Under the pieces are notes generated by a model that made no database searches, was not told the origin of the DNA, and was given only the letters and a program-made list of their open reading frames with translations. From positions 40,636 through 104,635 of the forward strand of contig JAMOTK010000050.1 in NCBI GenBank assembly GCA_027062365.1: a stretch of 64,000 bases of DNA, in the 5' to 3' direction. Source of the stretch: Sulfurovum sp. GTDB taxonomy: Bacteria; Campylobacterota; Campylobacteria; Campylobacterales; Sulfurovaceae. Position 1 is the first letter of the stretch. Each line of letters begins with the position of its first letter. This document shows positions 42,359-51,254 of the stretch, one piece after another. The translations under genes were made by a program, and so were the position numbers.

Positions 42359-42526
42359 AAAAACTCGTAACCATTCAGCATCACTCCAAAAAACCTCTAA
42401 TTAGAGTACATTTATGTACTTTTTAGCTTAAACAATAAGCTTTTTCTATATTAATAGTGACTTTTTATTTAAAATAGATATTAGTTTAAGAAAAAATTGT
42501 TGTATGCTGAATGGTTACAAAAACTC
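42359..42526. mobile_element. 152-bp MITE (42367-42518) with 15-bp perfect TIRs and 8-bp target-site duplication; IS66-type ends
   Basis: TIR gtaaccattcagcat (42367-42381) / atgctgaatggttac (42504-42518); flanking direct repeats aaaaactc at 42359-42366 and 42519-42526; no ORF inside. Confidence 0.88.
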
Positions 42527-42569
42527 TTTATGATAAAATCTATCTAACCCTCATACCCAAGGAATTTTT

Positions 42570-43316
42570 ATGTCTCATTTCAAATCATTGACCACACTTT
42601 CAATACTTACTTTTACTTGTTTGGCTATGTATGCTAGTACGCCTTCGGATGAGCTTGTAAGCGTAAAAAGCCTAAAGTCCGACAAAGAAGAAGCCTCTCA
42701 AAAAGCTGTCTTGGCTATCATCACCAATTTGATTCTTAGCTCCCCTAGAGCCAACACTCCAGCAACTTTTGATGGAGACACAACAGGAGAAGTAACAGAA
42801 GACACAACTTTAACTACTACAGGAACACTAGACGTGACTGACCCAGATGAAAACCAAGAAGCAATGCAAGCAGGAACGTATAACGGAACATTCGGTTCGA
42901 TACTAATGGACGCAGAAGGAGAGTGGAGGTACACCCTTGACAACACAAACGCAACCGTACAAGCATTAGATGACGGAGAAACGGTAACCGATCTCGTAAC
43001 CGTGAGATCGCTTGATGGAACAGCAAAGATTATAACGCTTACGGTAAATGGAAAAAACGAAGTGGCTATTGATACCCTTCCAACTTATAACGTAACAATA
43101 ATAGACCTTGGTCCAGATTCTGCATTAAATATGGAAATTACAGATGTAAATAACGGAGTATCAAAAGTGGTTATTTCGTATGATAGCGGAACCACCACTC
43201 AAACATATACGAGTGGAATAATTAGTACGGGAGCGGAGATGAAGGGTACAAAAGCAACAGTTGTTGTAACTGATGGAGATGGAAATGTTGCGCCTGCTAA
43301 AGTTTTTACTTTTTAA
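42570..43316 (+). CDS. Secreted small protein with one VCBS-type repeat
   Basis: Signal peptide; GDTTGEVTEDTTLTTTGTLDVTDPDE...GTFGSILMDAEGEWRYTLDNTNATVQALDDGETVTDLVTVRSLDGTAKIITLTVNG (canonical VCBS repeat). Confidence 0.8.
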   Translation: MSHFKSLTTLSILTFTCLAMYASTPSDELVSVKSLKSDKEEASQKAVLAIITNLILSSPRANTPATFDGDTTGEVTEDTTLTTTGTLDVTDPDENQEAMQAGTYNGTFGSILMDAEGEWRYTLDNTNATVQALDDGETVTDLVTVRSLDGTAKIITLTVNGKNEVAIDTLPTYNVTIIDLGPDSALNMEITDVNNGVSKVVISYDSGTTTQTYTSGIISTGAEMKGTKATVVVTDGDGNVAPAKVFTF

Positions 43317-43685
43317 AAAATAGAAAAAATCCAGAAAAAAATAAAATTTCCAGAAATTTTCTGGGAAAAATGTGAGAAAAGTATCGTGAGGAAGTGAAAA
43401 ATTGTTTTTTTAACCCAAGTGAAGTATAAATACACCCCTGCCGTTCAATCTCCACTTTTATGATATGCAAATGTAAAGCGACTACGCCTAGATTTAGTCT
43501 TGGAAATGGGTATGAAATCTACCTCATTTTATAGCAAATGTGAAAATGCAAAACAAAACCATCACTTCATAAAAGGGTCAGGCGTTAAAAATACACTTTT
43601 TGTATTATCCCCCAAAAATCCCCATAGCCTCCTCCACACTAAACAACTTATCCATCCTCTTTGAAAGGAGACGGATTAATCCTTT

Positions 43686-43772
43686 ACTCGTTCCCATCGC
43701 TCCTGCGTGGGAATGCATATCAGAGTTTATTGAGTTAATCATATTAATTCCCACAAAGGATGGATGGGAATG
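43686..43772. repeat. REP-like palindromic dispersed repeat, copy 1
   Basis: actcgttcccatcgctcctgcgtgggaatgcatatcagagtttatt... ttcccacaaaggatggatgggaatga; near-identical to 61812-61900. Confidence 0.9.
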
Positions 43773-43779
43773 AACAAAG

Positions 43780-44667
43780 TTATCTTATAGATTTTATCTC
43801 TGCTACAGTTAATCCTGTTGTTTGAGATATAAACTCCATATCCATATTGGCATTTAATAAGTTTTTTGCAATTTTAATTTTTTCTTTTAATTTTCCCTCT
43901 TCTAGTCCTTGCTCTAAACCTTCTTCTCTTCCCTTTTCCAATCCCTCTTTCATTCCATCCTCTTTAGCAGTCTCAATCATACTCAACCTCTTCCACGTCT
44001 GTTTAAAGTGCCAGTCGTAGACTTCCATCTCTTTTTTGCTCCAATTATACTGTTTAGCAATCTCAAATGCTTTTTTAAATGCTTCTATATTCTCATACTC
44101 TTGGGGTATCATATCGAAGCTTGAAGCATTTTGTATAAAGTATATCCATTTTTTAGCTATTGTATCACACTCACTAAGTTTTAATTTAAATTTCTTTAAT
44201 TCTATAAAGGTAAATTCAAAGTCTGCTATATCTTGTTTTAGGGTTTTTTCATCTAGTATGAGGTGTCTTGATATATAGTCTTTAGTTTCTAGTATTTCAA
44301 AATCAAGTATTCCTATAAAATATACTTTTTGTAGTTCTTTATAATTCACACCTTTATCAATCTGTTCTACATAAGATTTTGATGTATAGTATAGGCTTCT
44401 TTTAGCGAACTCTTTATCTTTTTCTACTTGCATCTCTACTATAAAGTGTTCATCATTTTGGTTTATTGCTTTTATATCAAGTATTGTGTTTTTTAGCTCT
44501 TTTATTTTGGGTACTTGGTATGGATTGGCTATTGTTACACTTTTTATCTCTTTATTTCCTTTGAAGTCAAGTATTGAGTTTAGGAATGATATTAGCACTT
44601 CTGTTTTATTCTCATCTCCAAATATCTTTTTAAATGCTATATCATTTGTGGGGTTTGCGAACTTCAT
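43780..44667 (-). CDS. Rpn/PD-(D/E)XK nuclease family transposase-like protein
   Basis: MKFANPTNDIAFKKIFGDENKTEVLISFLNSIL..., ILDIKAINQNDEHFIVEMQVEKDKEF; C-terminal KEGLEKGREEGLEQGLEEGK; start at Met 44667. Confidence 0.88.
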   Translation of the reverse strand: MKFANPTNDIAFKKIFGDENKTEVLISFLNSILDFKGNKEIKSVTIANPYQVPKIKELKNTILDIKAINQNDEHFIVEMQVEKDKEFAKRSLYYTSKSYVEQIDKGVNYKELQKVYFIGILDFEILETKDYISRHLILDEKTLKQDIADFEFTFIELKKFKLKLSECDTIAKKWIYFIQNASSFDMIPQEYENIEAFKKAFEIAKQYNWSKKEMEVYDWHFKQTWKRLSMIETAKEDGMKEGLEKGREEGLEQGLEEGKLKEKIKIAKNLLNANMDMEFISQTTGLTVAEIKSIR

Positions 44668-44849
44668 ATTTATAGCCTTTTTTAGGTTATTATAGCATAA
44701 GTTATTTGGAGTTGGAGAGACTGTGGAATGTATATCAGCATATAGACTCACTATAACTTTAGTGACCCTAACTTTCGAACTACACATCCCCTACACAAAA
44801 ATCATCTATACTATCTCTTAGTTAAACTTTATATTTAGGAGAATGTTTT

Positions 44850-46052
44850 ATGCGTATAATATTTTTAATTTTATGGCTCGTGAGTTTTGTGGATGCACAA
44901 AGGGCTGATACTATAGATGGGCTTGTTGCTCATGCTATGAAGGTGCATCCTTCACTTCAGGCGATAAAACATCGTTTGTCTGCAATGGATACACGTATTG
45001 AGATGAGTCAAAATTTTGAAAATCCAGATATCTCTTTGATGGTCAATGATATACAATTTGATGACCCTCTTAATCGTAGGCTTGAACCAATGCAATTTAC
45101 CTCCCTCAATGTCAAACAAAAACTCCCATGGTTTGGTAAACTTGAAGCAAAAAAAGTCTATACCCAATCTAAAAAAAATCTAGTATTACACTCTTATGAT
45201 GGGGCAAAGGTGGCATTGGCTAAAGAGATACGCCTTAGTGTCTATACCATACGAGAGTATGAAGAACGCCTAAAGATACTTTCTGAATACAAGAAAGTTG
45301 CCAAACAAAATAGAGAGCTGTATACTGCCTATGCTTCTACCCAAAACAAAAGCCATAGCAGTAGTATTCAAGCTTCGTTATTGCTTTCTAATCTCAAAAT
45401 ACGTGAACAGAACTACCAAGCGATACTCAAAAGCCAAAAGTCTAAGCTCAAATATCTTGTACAACGTGACATAGGCTTACTAAAGGCTTCATTGAAGATG
45501 ACCGTACCTCTTGGCACAAAGTATTACCTCAACAAACTTAAAAATAATCCCAATTATCGTCTTAAAACATCTCAAAAACATGTAGCAGATGCCCAAAAGG
45601 TTCTAAGTGACTTGGCTCATACCCCTGACCCTTATGTAAAAGTTGGGTACTATAATCGTGTCGATTATCCTGATTATGCCTCGGTCACAGTAGGGATGGC
45701 TTTGCCTTTGTATGGAACAGAAAAGAGCAATTCCGAACTAGCTCGTAAAGAGATACTCCAAGCACAAAGTAGTATCATTGATTATAAATATATGCTCATG
45801 AATGAGATAGAGACAATGGGTATAAAGCTTCATGAAGCCTATACTATTTATAAGATTATCCAAGAACAGAGCCTTCCTCAAATTGCACATATGTTTGACC
45901 TTTTGCAGTCTAGTATCCAAAATGGTGGAGACCTCTTTGCGTATATGCGTCTGCTCGAACAAAAATTAGCCCTAGAAGAAGAAGGTATCTCTATCAAAGC
46001 GATATACTTTAGAACCCAAGCCAAACTCAATTCACTCATTGGAGAACTATAA
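44850..46052 (+). CDS. TolC/CusC-like outer-membrane efflux protein
   Basis: Signal peptide; two repeated coiled-coil OEP blocks (HPSLQAIKHRLSAMDTRIEMS..., ELARKEILQAQSSIIDYKYML). Confidence 0.85.
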   Translation: MRIIFLILWLVSFVDAQRADTIDGLVAHAMKVHPSLQAIKHRLSAMDTRIEMSQNFENPDISLMVNDIQFDDPLNRRLEPMQFTSLNVKQKLPWFGKLEAKKVYTQSKKNLVLHSYDGAKVALAKEIRLSVYTIREYEERLKILSEYKKVAKQNRELYTAYASTQNKSHSSSIQASLLLSNLKIREQNYQAILKSQKSKLKYLVQRDIGLLKASLKMTVPLGTKYYLNKLKNNPNYRLKTSQKHVADAQKVLSDLAHTPDPYVKVGYYNRVDYPDYASVTVGMALPLYGTEKSNSELARKEILQAQSSIIDYKYMLMNEIETMGIKLHEAYTIYKIIQEQSLPQIAHMFDLLQSSIQNGGDLFAYMRLLEQKLALEEEGISIKAIYFRTQAKLNSLIGEL

Positions 46053-47155
46053 TGTACCACTACCTACTCATCCCCCTACTACTCTCAAATTTAGCATGGG
46101 GAGATATGAAATGCTCTGATGGTAAATGTGGGTCAAGCATGAAAGAGACAACACCCAAGATAGAAAAAGTGATGAGCAAAGCAGATGTAATCAAAAAAGA
46201 GTCTAATAAAAAACCTACCATCACACAACTTTTTAATGTGACCACCGTTAAAATCAAATCTGTAAACCGTGCCAAAACCCAAGTAAACTATGGCTATATC
46301 GTAGCCTCAGATGATGCAAAGGTAGATGTCACGGCATGGTATTCTGGTTTTGTAGAAAAGCTTTATGCTGATACGCTTTATACCTATGTCAAAAAGGATG
46401 AAGCCTTAGCCAAAGTCTATTCTCCTGAAGTGTATAAAGCCAAACAAGATTATCTCAACTCTTTGACATTTAACAACACACATACCTCTAGTGGGATGCT
46501 CAAAAGTGCAGAAACCAAACTTTTATTATTAGGTGTAGACAAAAAAGAAATAGCACAGATACGCAAATCACGAAAAGCCGATACCTTGACCACGATTTAT
46601 GCCCCTATATCAGGGTGGATATTTGAGAAAAATATCTCTCAAGGTTCTTCTTTTTCTTCTAAAAAAAGATTGTTTCAGATAGTCAATCTTGATAGCGTAT
46701 GGATGGAAGTGAAACTTTTTCAACATCAATTAAAAGAGTTACATCTCTACCAAGACTTTAGCGTAACTATCAAAGGGATAGAAGAGGTGTATCTAGCCAA
46801 AAAGTCTCTGCTTTATCCTATCATCAATCCCAAAGAGGCTACCACTACCCTACGCCTCATCTTGGATAACAACAAAGGCAAACTAAAAGTAGGTATGTAT
46901 GCCAAAGTCTCTTCTCGTACTCTCAGCAAAGAACGTCTAAGTATCCCTCGTACTGCTGTCATACGCAAAGGTGGTAAGTGGTATGCCTTTTTGGCTACAG
47001 AGTTTAAAGGCGAATATGAGCCTATCGTCATAGAGGTCAAGCCTTTAGACAAACTCTCTTATCAAGTGACCAAAGGACTAACCCTGCAAGATACAGTGGT
47101 CAATAATGCTCTGTTTATGATGGATTCAGATGCTCAAATCAATAGTATTTATTAG
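46052..47155 (+). CDS. CusB-like efflux RND periplasmic adaptor with N-terminal MKCSDGKCGSSM motif
   Basis: GYIVASDDAKVDVTAWYSGFVEKLYADTLYTYVKKDEALAKVYSPEVYKAKQDYLN; APISGWIFEKNISQGSSF. Confidence 0.88.
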   Translation: MYHYLLIPLLLSNLAWGDMKCSDGKCGSSMKETTPKIEKVMSKADVIKKESNKKPTITQLFNVTTVKIKSVNRAKTQVNYGYIVASDDAKVDVTAWYSGFVEKLYADTLYTYVKKDEALAKVYSPEVYKAKQDYLNSLTFNNTHTSSGMLKSAETKLLLLGVDKKEIAQIRKSRKADTLTTIYAPISGWIFEKNISQGSSFSSKKRLFQIVNLDSVWMEVKLFQHQLKELHLYQDFSVTIKGIEEVYLAKKSLLYPIINPKEATTTLRLILDNNKGKLKVGMYAKVSSRTLSKERLSIPRTAVIRKGGKWYAFLATEFKGEYEPIVIEVKPLDKLSYQVTKGLTLQDTVVNNALFMMDSDAQINSIY

Positions 47156-47164
47156 GAGTATCTG

Positions 47165-50100
47165 ATGATTGAAAAATTAATAAGCTTTTCTATTCGCAAT
47201 CGTTTTGTCGTCTTGATGATTACATTATTTACCATATTGGGTTCTATTTGGGCTATGAAAAATACCCCTTTAGATGCACTACCTGACCTCTCTCCTCCAC
47301 AGGTCATCGTACAAGTCACATGGAAAGGGCAAAGCCCTCAAATCATCGAAGACCAAGGGACGTATCCTCTCGTATCACAATTTTTGGCTATATCCAATAT
47401 CGAAACGGTACGAGGATTTTCTACCTATGAGAATGCTTTGATTTATATCATCTTTAAAGAAGGTACGGATTTGTACTGGGCTAGAAGCCGTGTACTAGAG
47501 CAACTCGCTTCCATACAAAGCCAACTTCCTAGTAATATGGAGATTGGCTTAGGTCCTGATGCTTCTGGTGTAGGTTGGGTCTATGAGTATGCCCTCACAT
47601 CAAAGACCAAAACACTCGCAGAGCTACGCACGATACAAGACTATTATTATAAATATGCTCTCATGGGTGTCGATGGAGTAAGTGAAGTAGCAAGTATAGG
47701 GGGATTTGTACCTACCTATCAAATCACTATCAATCAAGACACCTTGGTACAATACAATCTTTCTATCAATGACATTGCCAAGACGCTTAAAGACAACAAC
47801 AATGACACAGGAGGACGTATCGTCATCCAAAATGGCTATGAATGGATGGTTCAAGCCAAAGGATATATCAAAGATTTAGATGAGATAGGACAACTGGTCA
47901 TTACCACCAAAGGAGGCGTACCTTTGACCTTGGCAGAAGTGGGGCGTGTAGAGATAGTACCCTCAGCACGGCGTGGTATCGCCGAACTCAATGGCGAGGG
48001 TGAAGTCGTTGGGGGTATCGTTATGGTACGCTATGGCGAAGATGTCTATTCTGCTATCAAACGCATAGAAAAAAAGATGGAAAAGCTCAAAATAGACGGT
48101 GTTGAAGTCGTCACGACCTATAACCGTTCAGGACTGATAGAGAGTGCCATCAAAACCCTACAGACCACCCTATTAGAAGAGAGTATTATTGTGATTATCA
48201 TCATAGGGCTTTTTTTGATGCACTTTCGTTCTACACTTATTATGATTATTATTTTACCTCTTACGATTGCTTTTCCTTTTTTACTCATGAAGCTTTTTGG
48301 GATTGGCTCAAATATTATGAGTTTAGGAGGGATAGCCATAGCCATTGGGGCGATGGTCGATGCCTCTATCGTGATGATAGAAAATGCCCACAAATCCATA
48401 CACAAGCAAGAGAGCAAACTAGGCAAACCCCTAAGTGAGAAAGAACGCATAGAGACTATCTTAAAGTCTTCACAGCTGGTAGGTCGTCCTATATTTTTTG
48501 CTTTGGCTTTGGTTGTGGTCTCCTTTTTACCTATCTTTGCACTTTCAGGTCAAGAGGGTTTGCTCTTTAGCCCCTTAGCATTTACCAAAACCTTTGCCAT
48601 GACAGCAGGGGCATTACTCTCTATTACCCTTGTGCCTGTATTGATGATATTTTTTATCAAAGGTAAGATTATCCCTGAAAACAAAAACCCTATAAATCGT
48701 TTTTTTATTTGGCTCTACCACCCCATCTTGGTCTATGGACTCAAACTAAAATACCTTGTGATAGTTCTTTCTATAGGTGCGTTGGCGTTTGCTGTACCCA
48801 TATACCAAAAGCTCAACTGGGAATTTATGCCTATGCTTGATGAACAAACGATGATGTATATGCCTGTGACACCGTATGGTATCTCTGTAGCCCAAAGTAA
48901 AGCCCTCACACAAAAGACCGATAAAATTATCAAATCCTTTCCTGAGGTAGAGACAGTATTTGGTAAAGGAGGACGTGCCAATTCGCCTACAGACTCTGCT
49001 CCTTTGGGTATGCTAGAGACCATTATCACGTTTAAGCCCAAATCACAATGGCGTAAAGGCATGACCCATGAAAAGCTTCTAAAGGAAATGGAAGAAGCCC
49101 TACAAGTAGCAGGATTGGTAAACTCATGGACATACCCTATCAGAGGGCGTATTGATATGCTTTTATCAGGTATCCGTACCCCTATTGGTATCAAGCTTTA
49201 TGGCAAAGATGCCTTAGGGTTACAAAGTGTAGCCTTAGAGATAGAGCATATCTTACGTAATCTAAAAAGCACACAGTCTGTATTTTCTGACCAAGCGAGT
49301 GCAGGGTTTTTCATAGATATAGATATAGACACCCAAGCCCTACAACGCTACAATATTTCTAAAAAACTACTCTTAGACTACACCTCTACAGCCATAGGAG
49401 GCAAAAAGATAACTACCATGTACAAAGGACTAGAACGCTACCCTATATCCTTACGTTTTGAAGAAGATGAAAGACGCAACCTAGAAGACATACGCAATAT
49501 CCAAATCAAAACCCCTCTAGGATTTGCTCCTCTTTCTACCTTTGCTACGGTCTCCTACACAGAGAGTGCTTCTGTGATAAAGTCCGAGATGGCTACCCCT
49601 GTAACCTTTGTCTATATCACACCCCAAACAGATATTTCAGCTACCCAATACAAGACCCAAGCCATAGAAGCACTCAAAGACTTGAAGCTTCCTTTGGGCT
49701 ACTATATCGAGTGGGCAGGTCAATCAGAGTATTTAGAGTCTGCTATGCAAAAGATTGTTTGGATAGTACCTACGGTGTTGCTTGTTATCTTGCTTCTTAT
49801 CTATTTTGCACTCAAACGCATGACCCCTACGCTCATCGTCTTTTTTACCCTACCTTTTGCTTTGTTAGGGGGCATTGTCTACCTTGATATGCTAGGATTT
49901 TCTATGAGTATTGCCGTCATTGTAGGCTTTTTGGCACTCTTAGGGGTCGCTGCTGAGACTGCCATCGTCATGATAGTTTATCTCCAAGAGTCTGTACAAG
50001 AACGCAAAGACCAAGAGAAAGAAAACTTTACACTCTTGCATCTAAATGAAGCTATCTATGAAGGTGCTGTCCAACGGGTACGCCCTAAGCTCATGACCGT

Positions 50101-50290
50101 CTTTGCTATATTGGCTGGACTTTTACCCATCATGTACACCACAGGTGTAGGCTCAGAAGTGATGCAACGAATCGCAGCACCAATGATAGGGGGAGTCGTA
50201 AGTTCTGCTATACTTTCACTCTTACTCATCCCTATCTTTTATGAAATGTATGAGAAAAAACAGATAACAAGGAAAAACTATGATAAATAA
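47165..50290 (+). CDS. CusA/CzcA-family heavy-metal RND efflux permease
   Basis: 1041 aa; RNRFVVLMITLFTILGSIWAMKNTPLDALPDLSPPQVIVQVTWKGQSPQIIEDQGTYPLVSQFLAI (HME-RND signature), MVDASIVMIENAHK. Confidence 0.93.
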   Translation: MIEKLISFSIRNRFVVLMITLFTILGSIWAMKNTPLDALPDLSPPQVIVQVTWKGQSPQIIEDQGTYPLVSQFLAISNIETVRGFSTYENALIYIIFKEGTDLYWARSRVLEQLASIQSQLPSNMEIGLGPDASGVGWVYEYALTSKTKTLAELRTIQDYYYKYALMGVDGVSEVASIGGFVPTYQITINQDTLVQYNLSINDIAKTLKDNNNDTGGRIVIQNGYEWMVQAKGYIKDLDEIGQLVITTKGGVPLTLAEVGRVEIVPSARRGIAELNGEGEVVGGIVMVRYGEDVYSAIKRIEKKMEKLKIDGVEVVTTYNRSGLIESAIKTLQTTLLEESIIVIIIIGLFLMHFRSTLIMIIILPLTIAFPFLLMKLFGIGSNIMSLGGIAIAIGAMVDASIVMIENAHKSIHKQESKLGKPLSEKERIETILKSSQLVGRPIFFALALVVVSFLPIFALSGQEGLLFSPLAFTKTFAMTAGALLSITLVPVLMIFFIKGKIIPENKNPINRFFIWLYHPILVYGLKLKYLVIVLSIGALAFAVPIYQKLNWEFMPMLDEQTMMYMPVTPYGISVAQSKALTQKTDKIIKSFPEVETVFGKGGRANSPTDSAPLGMLETIITFKPKSQWRKGMTHEKLLKEMEEALQVAGLVNSWTYPIRGRIDMLLSGIRTPIGIKLYGKDALGLQSVALEIEHILRNLKSTQSVFSDQASAGFFIDIDIDTQALQRYNISKKLLLDYTSTAIGGKKITTMYKGLERYPISLRFEEDERRNLEDIRNIQIKTPLGFAPLSTFATVSYTESASVIKSEMATPVTFVYITPQTDISATQYKTQAIEALKDLKLPLGYYIEWAGQSEYLESAMQKIVWIVPTVLLVILLLIYFALKRMTPTLIVFFTLPFALLGGIVYLDMLGFSMSIAVIVGFLALLGVAAETAIVMIVYLQESVQERKDQEKENFTLLHLNEAIYEGAVQRVRPKLMTVFAILAGLLPIMYTTGVGSEVMQRIAAPMIGGVVSSAILSLLLIPIFYEMYEKKQITRKNYDK

Positions 50291-50633
50291 ATTATACGCA
50301 TTATCACTCACACTACTACTCTGTGCTTGTAGTGGTGAAAAACAAGCTAAATCTATCACAGAAGGTGGTATGAAATGTGGGGCAGGTAAATGTGGAGCAA
50401 GTATGGTAGATGGCTCTGCTACCCTCGTCAAAAAAAAGATGAATATATTAGACCAACTCAAAGAAGAAGACAATAGAAGAGATTGCGTCCTCAACGCAAG
50501 TAGTAGTAAAGCCCTCTATGACTGCGTAAGGGTAGAAAAAAACCAAAGACTCAGTACAAAATGTAACACTAAAAATACTCAAAAGAGTAAAGAGGAAGCG
50601 ATGAAATGTGAAGCAGGTAAGTGTGGAAGTTAG
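50280..50633 (+). CDS. Small lipoprotein with two MKCxAGKCG motifs; candidate metal-binding partner of the efflux system
   Basis: Lipobox LLLCACSG; MKCGAGKCGASM (50370-50405) and C-terminal MKCEAGKCGS (50601-50630); start overlaps end of the permease gene. Confidence 0.75.
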   Translation: MINKLYALSLTLLLCACSGEKQAKSITEGGMKCGAGKCGASMVDGSATLVKKKMNILDQLKEEDNRRDCVLNASSSKALYDCVRVEKNQRLSTKCNTKNTQKSKEEAMKCEAGKCGS

Positions 50634-50648
50634 CTAAAAAAACAACGT

Positions 50649-51053
50649 CTACCACTTTCTCACAAGTGCGTGACAGGTTACACATCTATTTAAGACTTGA
50701 TTAAACTCTTTCATTACTGCTTCTTTGTCACCTTTATCAAAATCTTCTATAATTTTTGATGCCATTGTATCTAATGCTTTGGTTTCTGTAGTGGCATACA
50801 CTTTTGCATTAAATTTGACATCTGCATCATTTGTAATAAGAAAAGAATCAATATTTTTCAAATCTCTTCTCAATGATACAATACCACCTTTAATCCTAGC
50901 TCTACTGTTGTATAAAAACCCTTTTTGAATTTTAGACATAGATCTTTCCAAGTTTTGCATTGTTTTTTTAATCATCTCTGTATTTGGTGCTTCTGCACTT
51001 GCCATCAAAAGACTAGACCCCAATAGTGCTGATACTAATAACATTTTTTTCAT
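50649..51053 (-). CDS. Exported c-type cytochrome-like protein with C-terminal CxxCH
   Basis: Signal peptide; helical sequence ending VLNRCVTCHALVRKW, cytochrome c'-like layout. Confidence 0.65.
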   Translation of the reverse strand: MKKMLLVSALLGSSLLMASAEAPNTEMIKKTMQNLERSMSKIQKGFLYNSRARIKGGIVSLRRDLKNIDSFLITNDADVKFNAKVYATTETKALDTMASKIIEDFDKGDKEAVMKEFNQVLNRCVTCHALVRKW

Positions 51054-51254
51054 TTTTTTCCTTATAATAGTAAATATATTTATATTATAGTTTAATATTA
51101 TTTAAAGACTATTGATATATATCAATTATTTTGTATAAAGATTATAATATTGCTAAAAAGTTTATAGCTATGTAGACTAGATGATAAATGAAGACATTTA
51201 AAGCTATAATTTCATTATATTTATAATTGAAAACTATATAGCAAGGAGAGACAA

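Noticed and set aside
43347-43368. Imperfect hairpin ttccagaaa/tttctgggaa after the VCBS gene as a terminator
   Set aside because: Bulged, AT-rich and without a downstream T-tract on the coding strand; not confident enough to list.
43560-43680. Minus-strand fragment MDKLFSVEEAMGIFGG* as an antitoxin remnant
   Set aside because: Only 16 residues, no partner toxin; cannot be supported.
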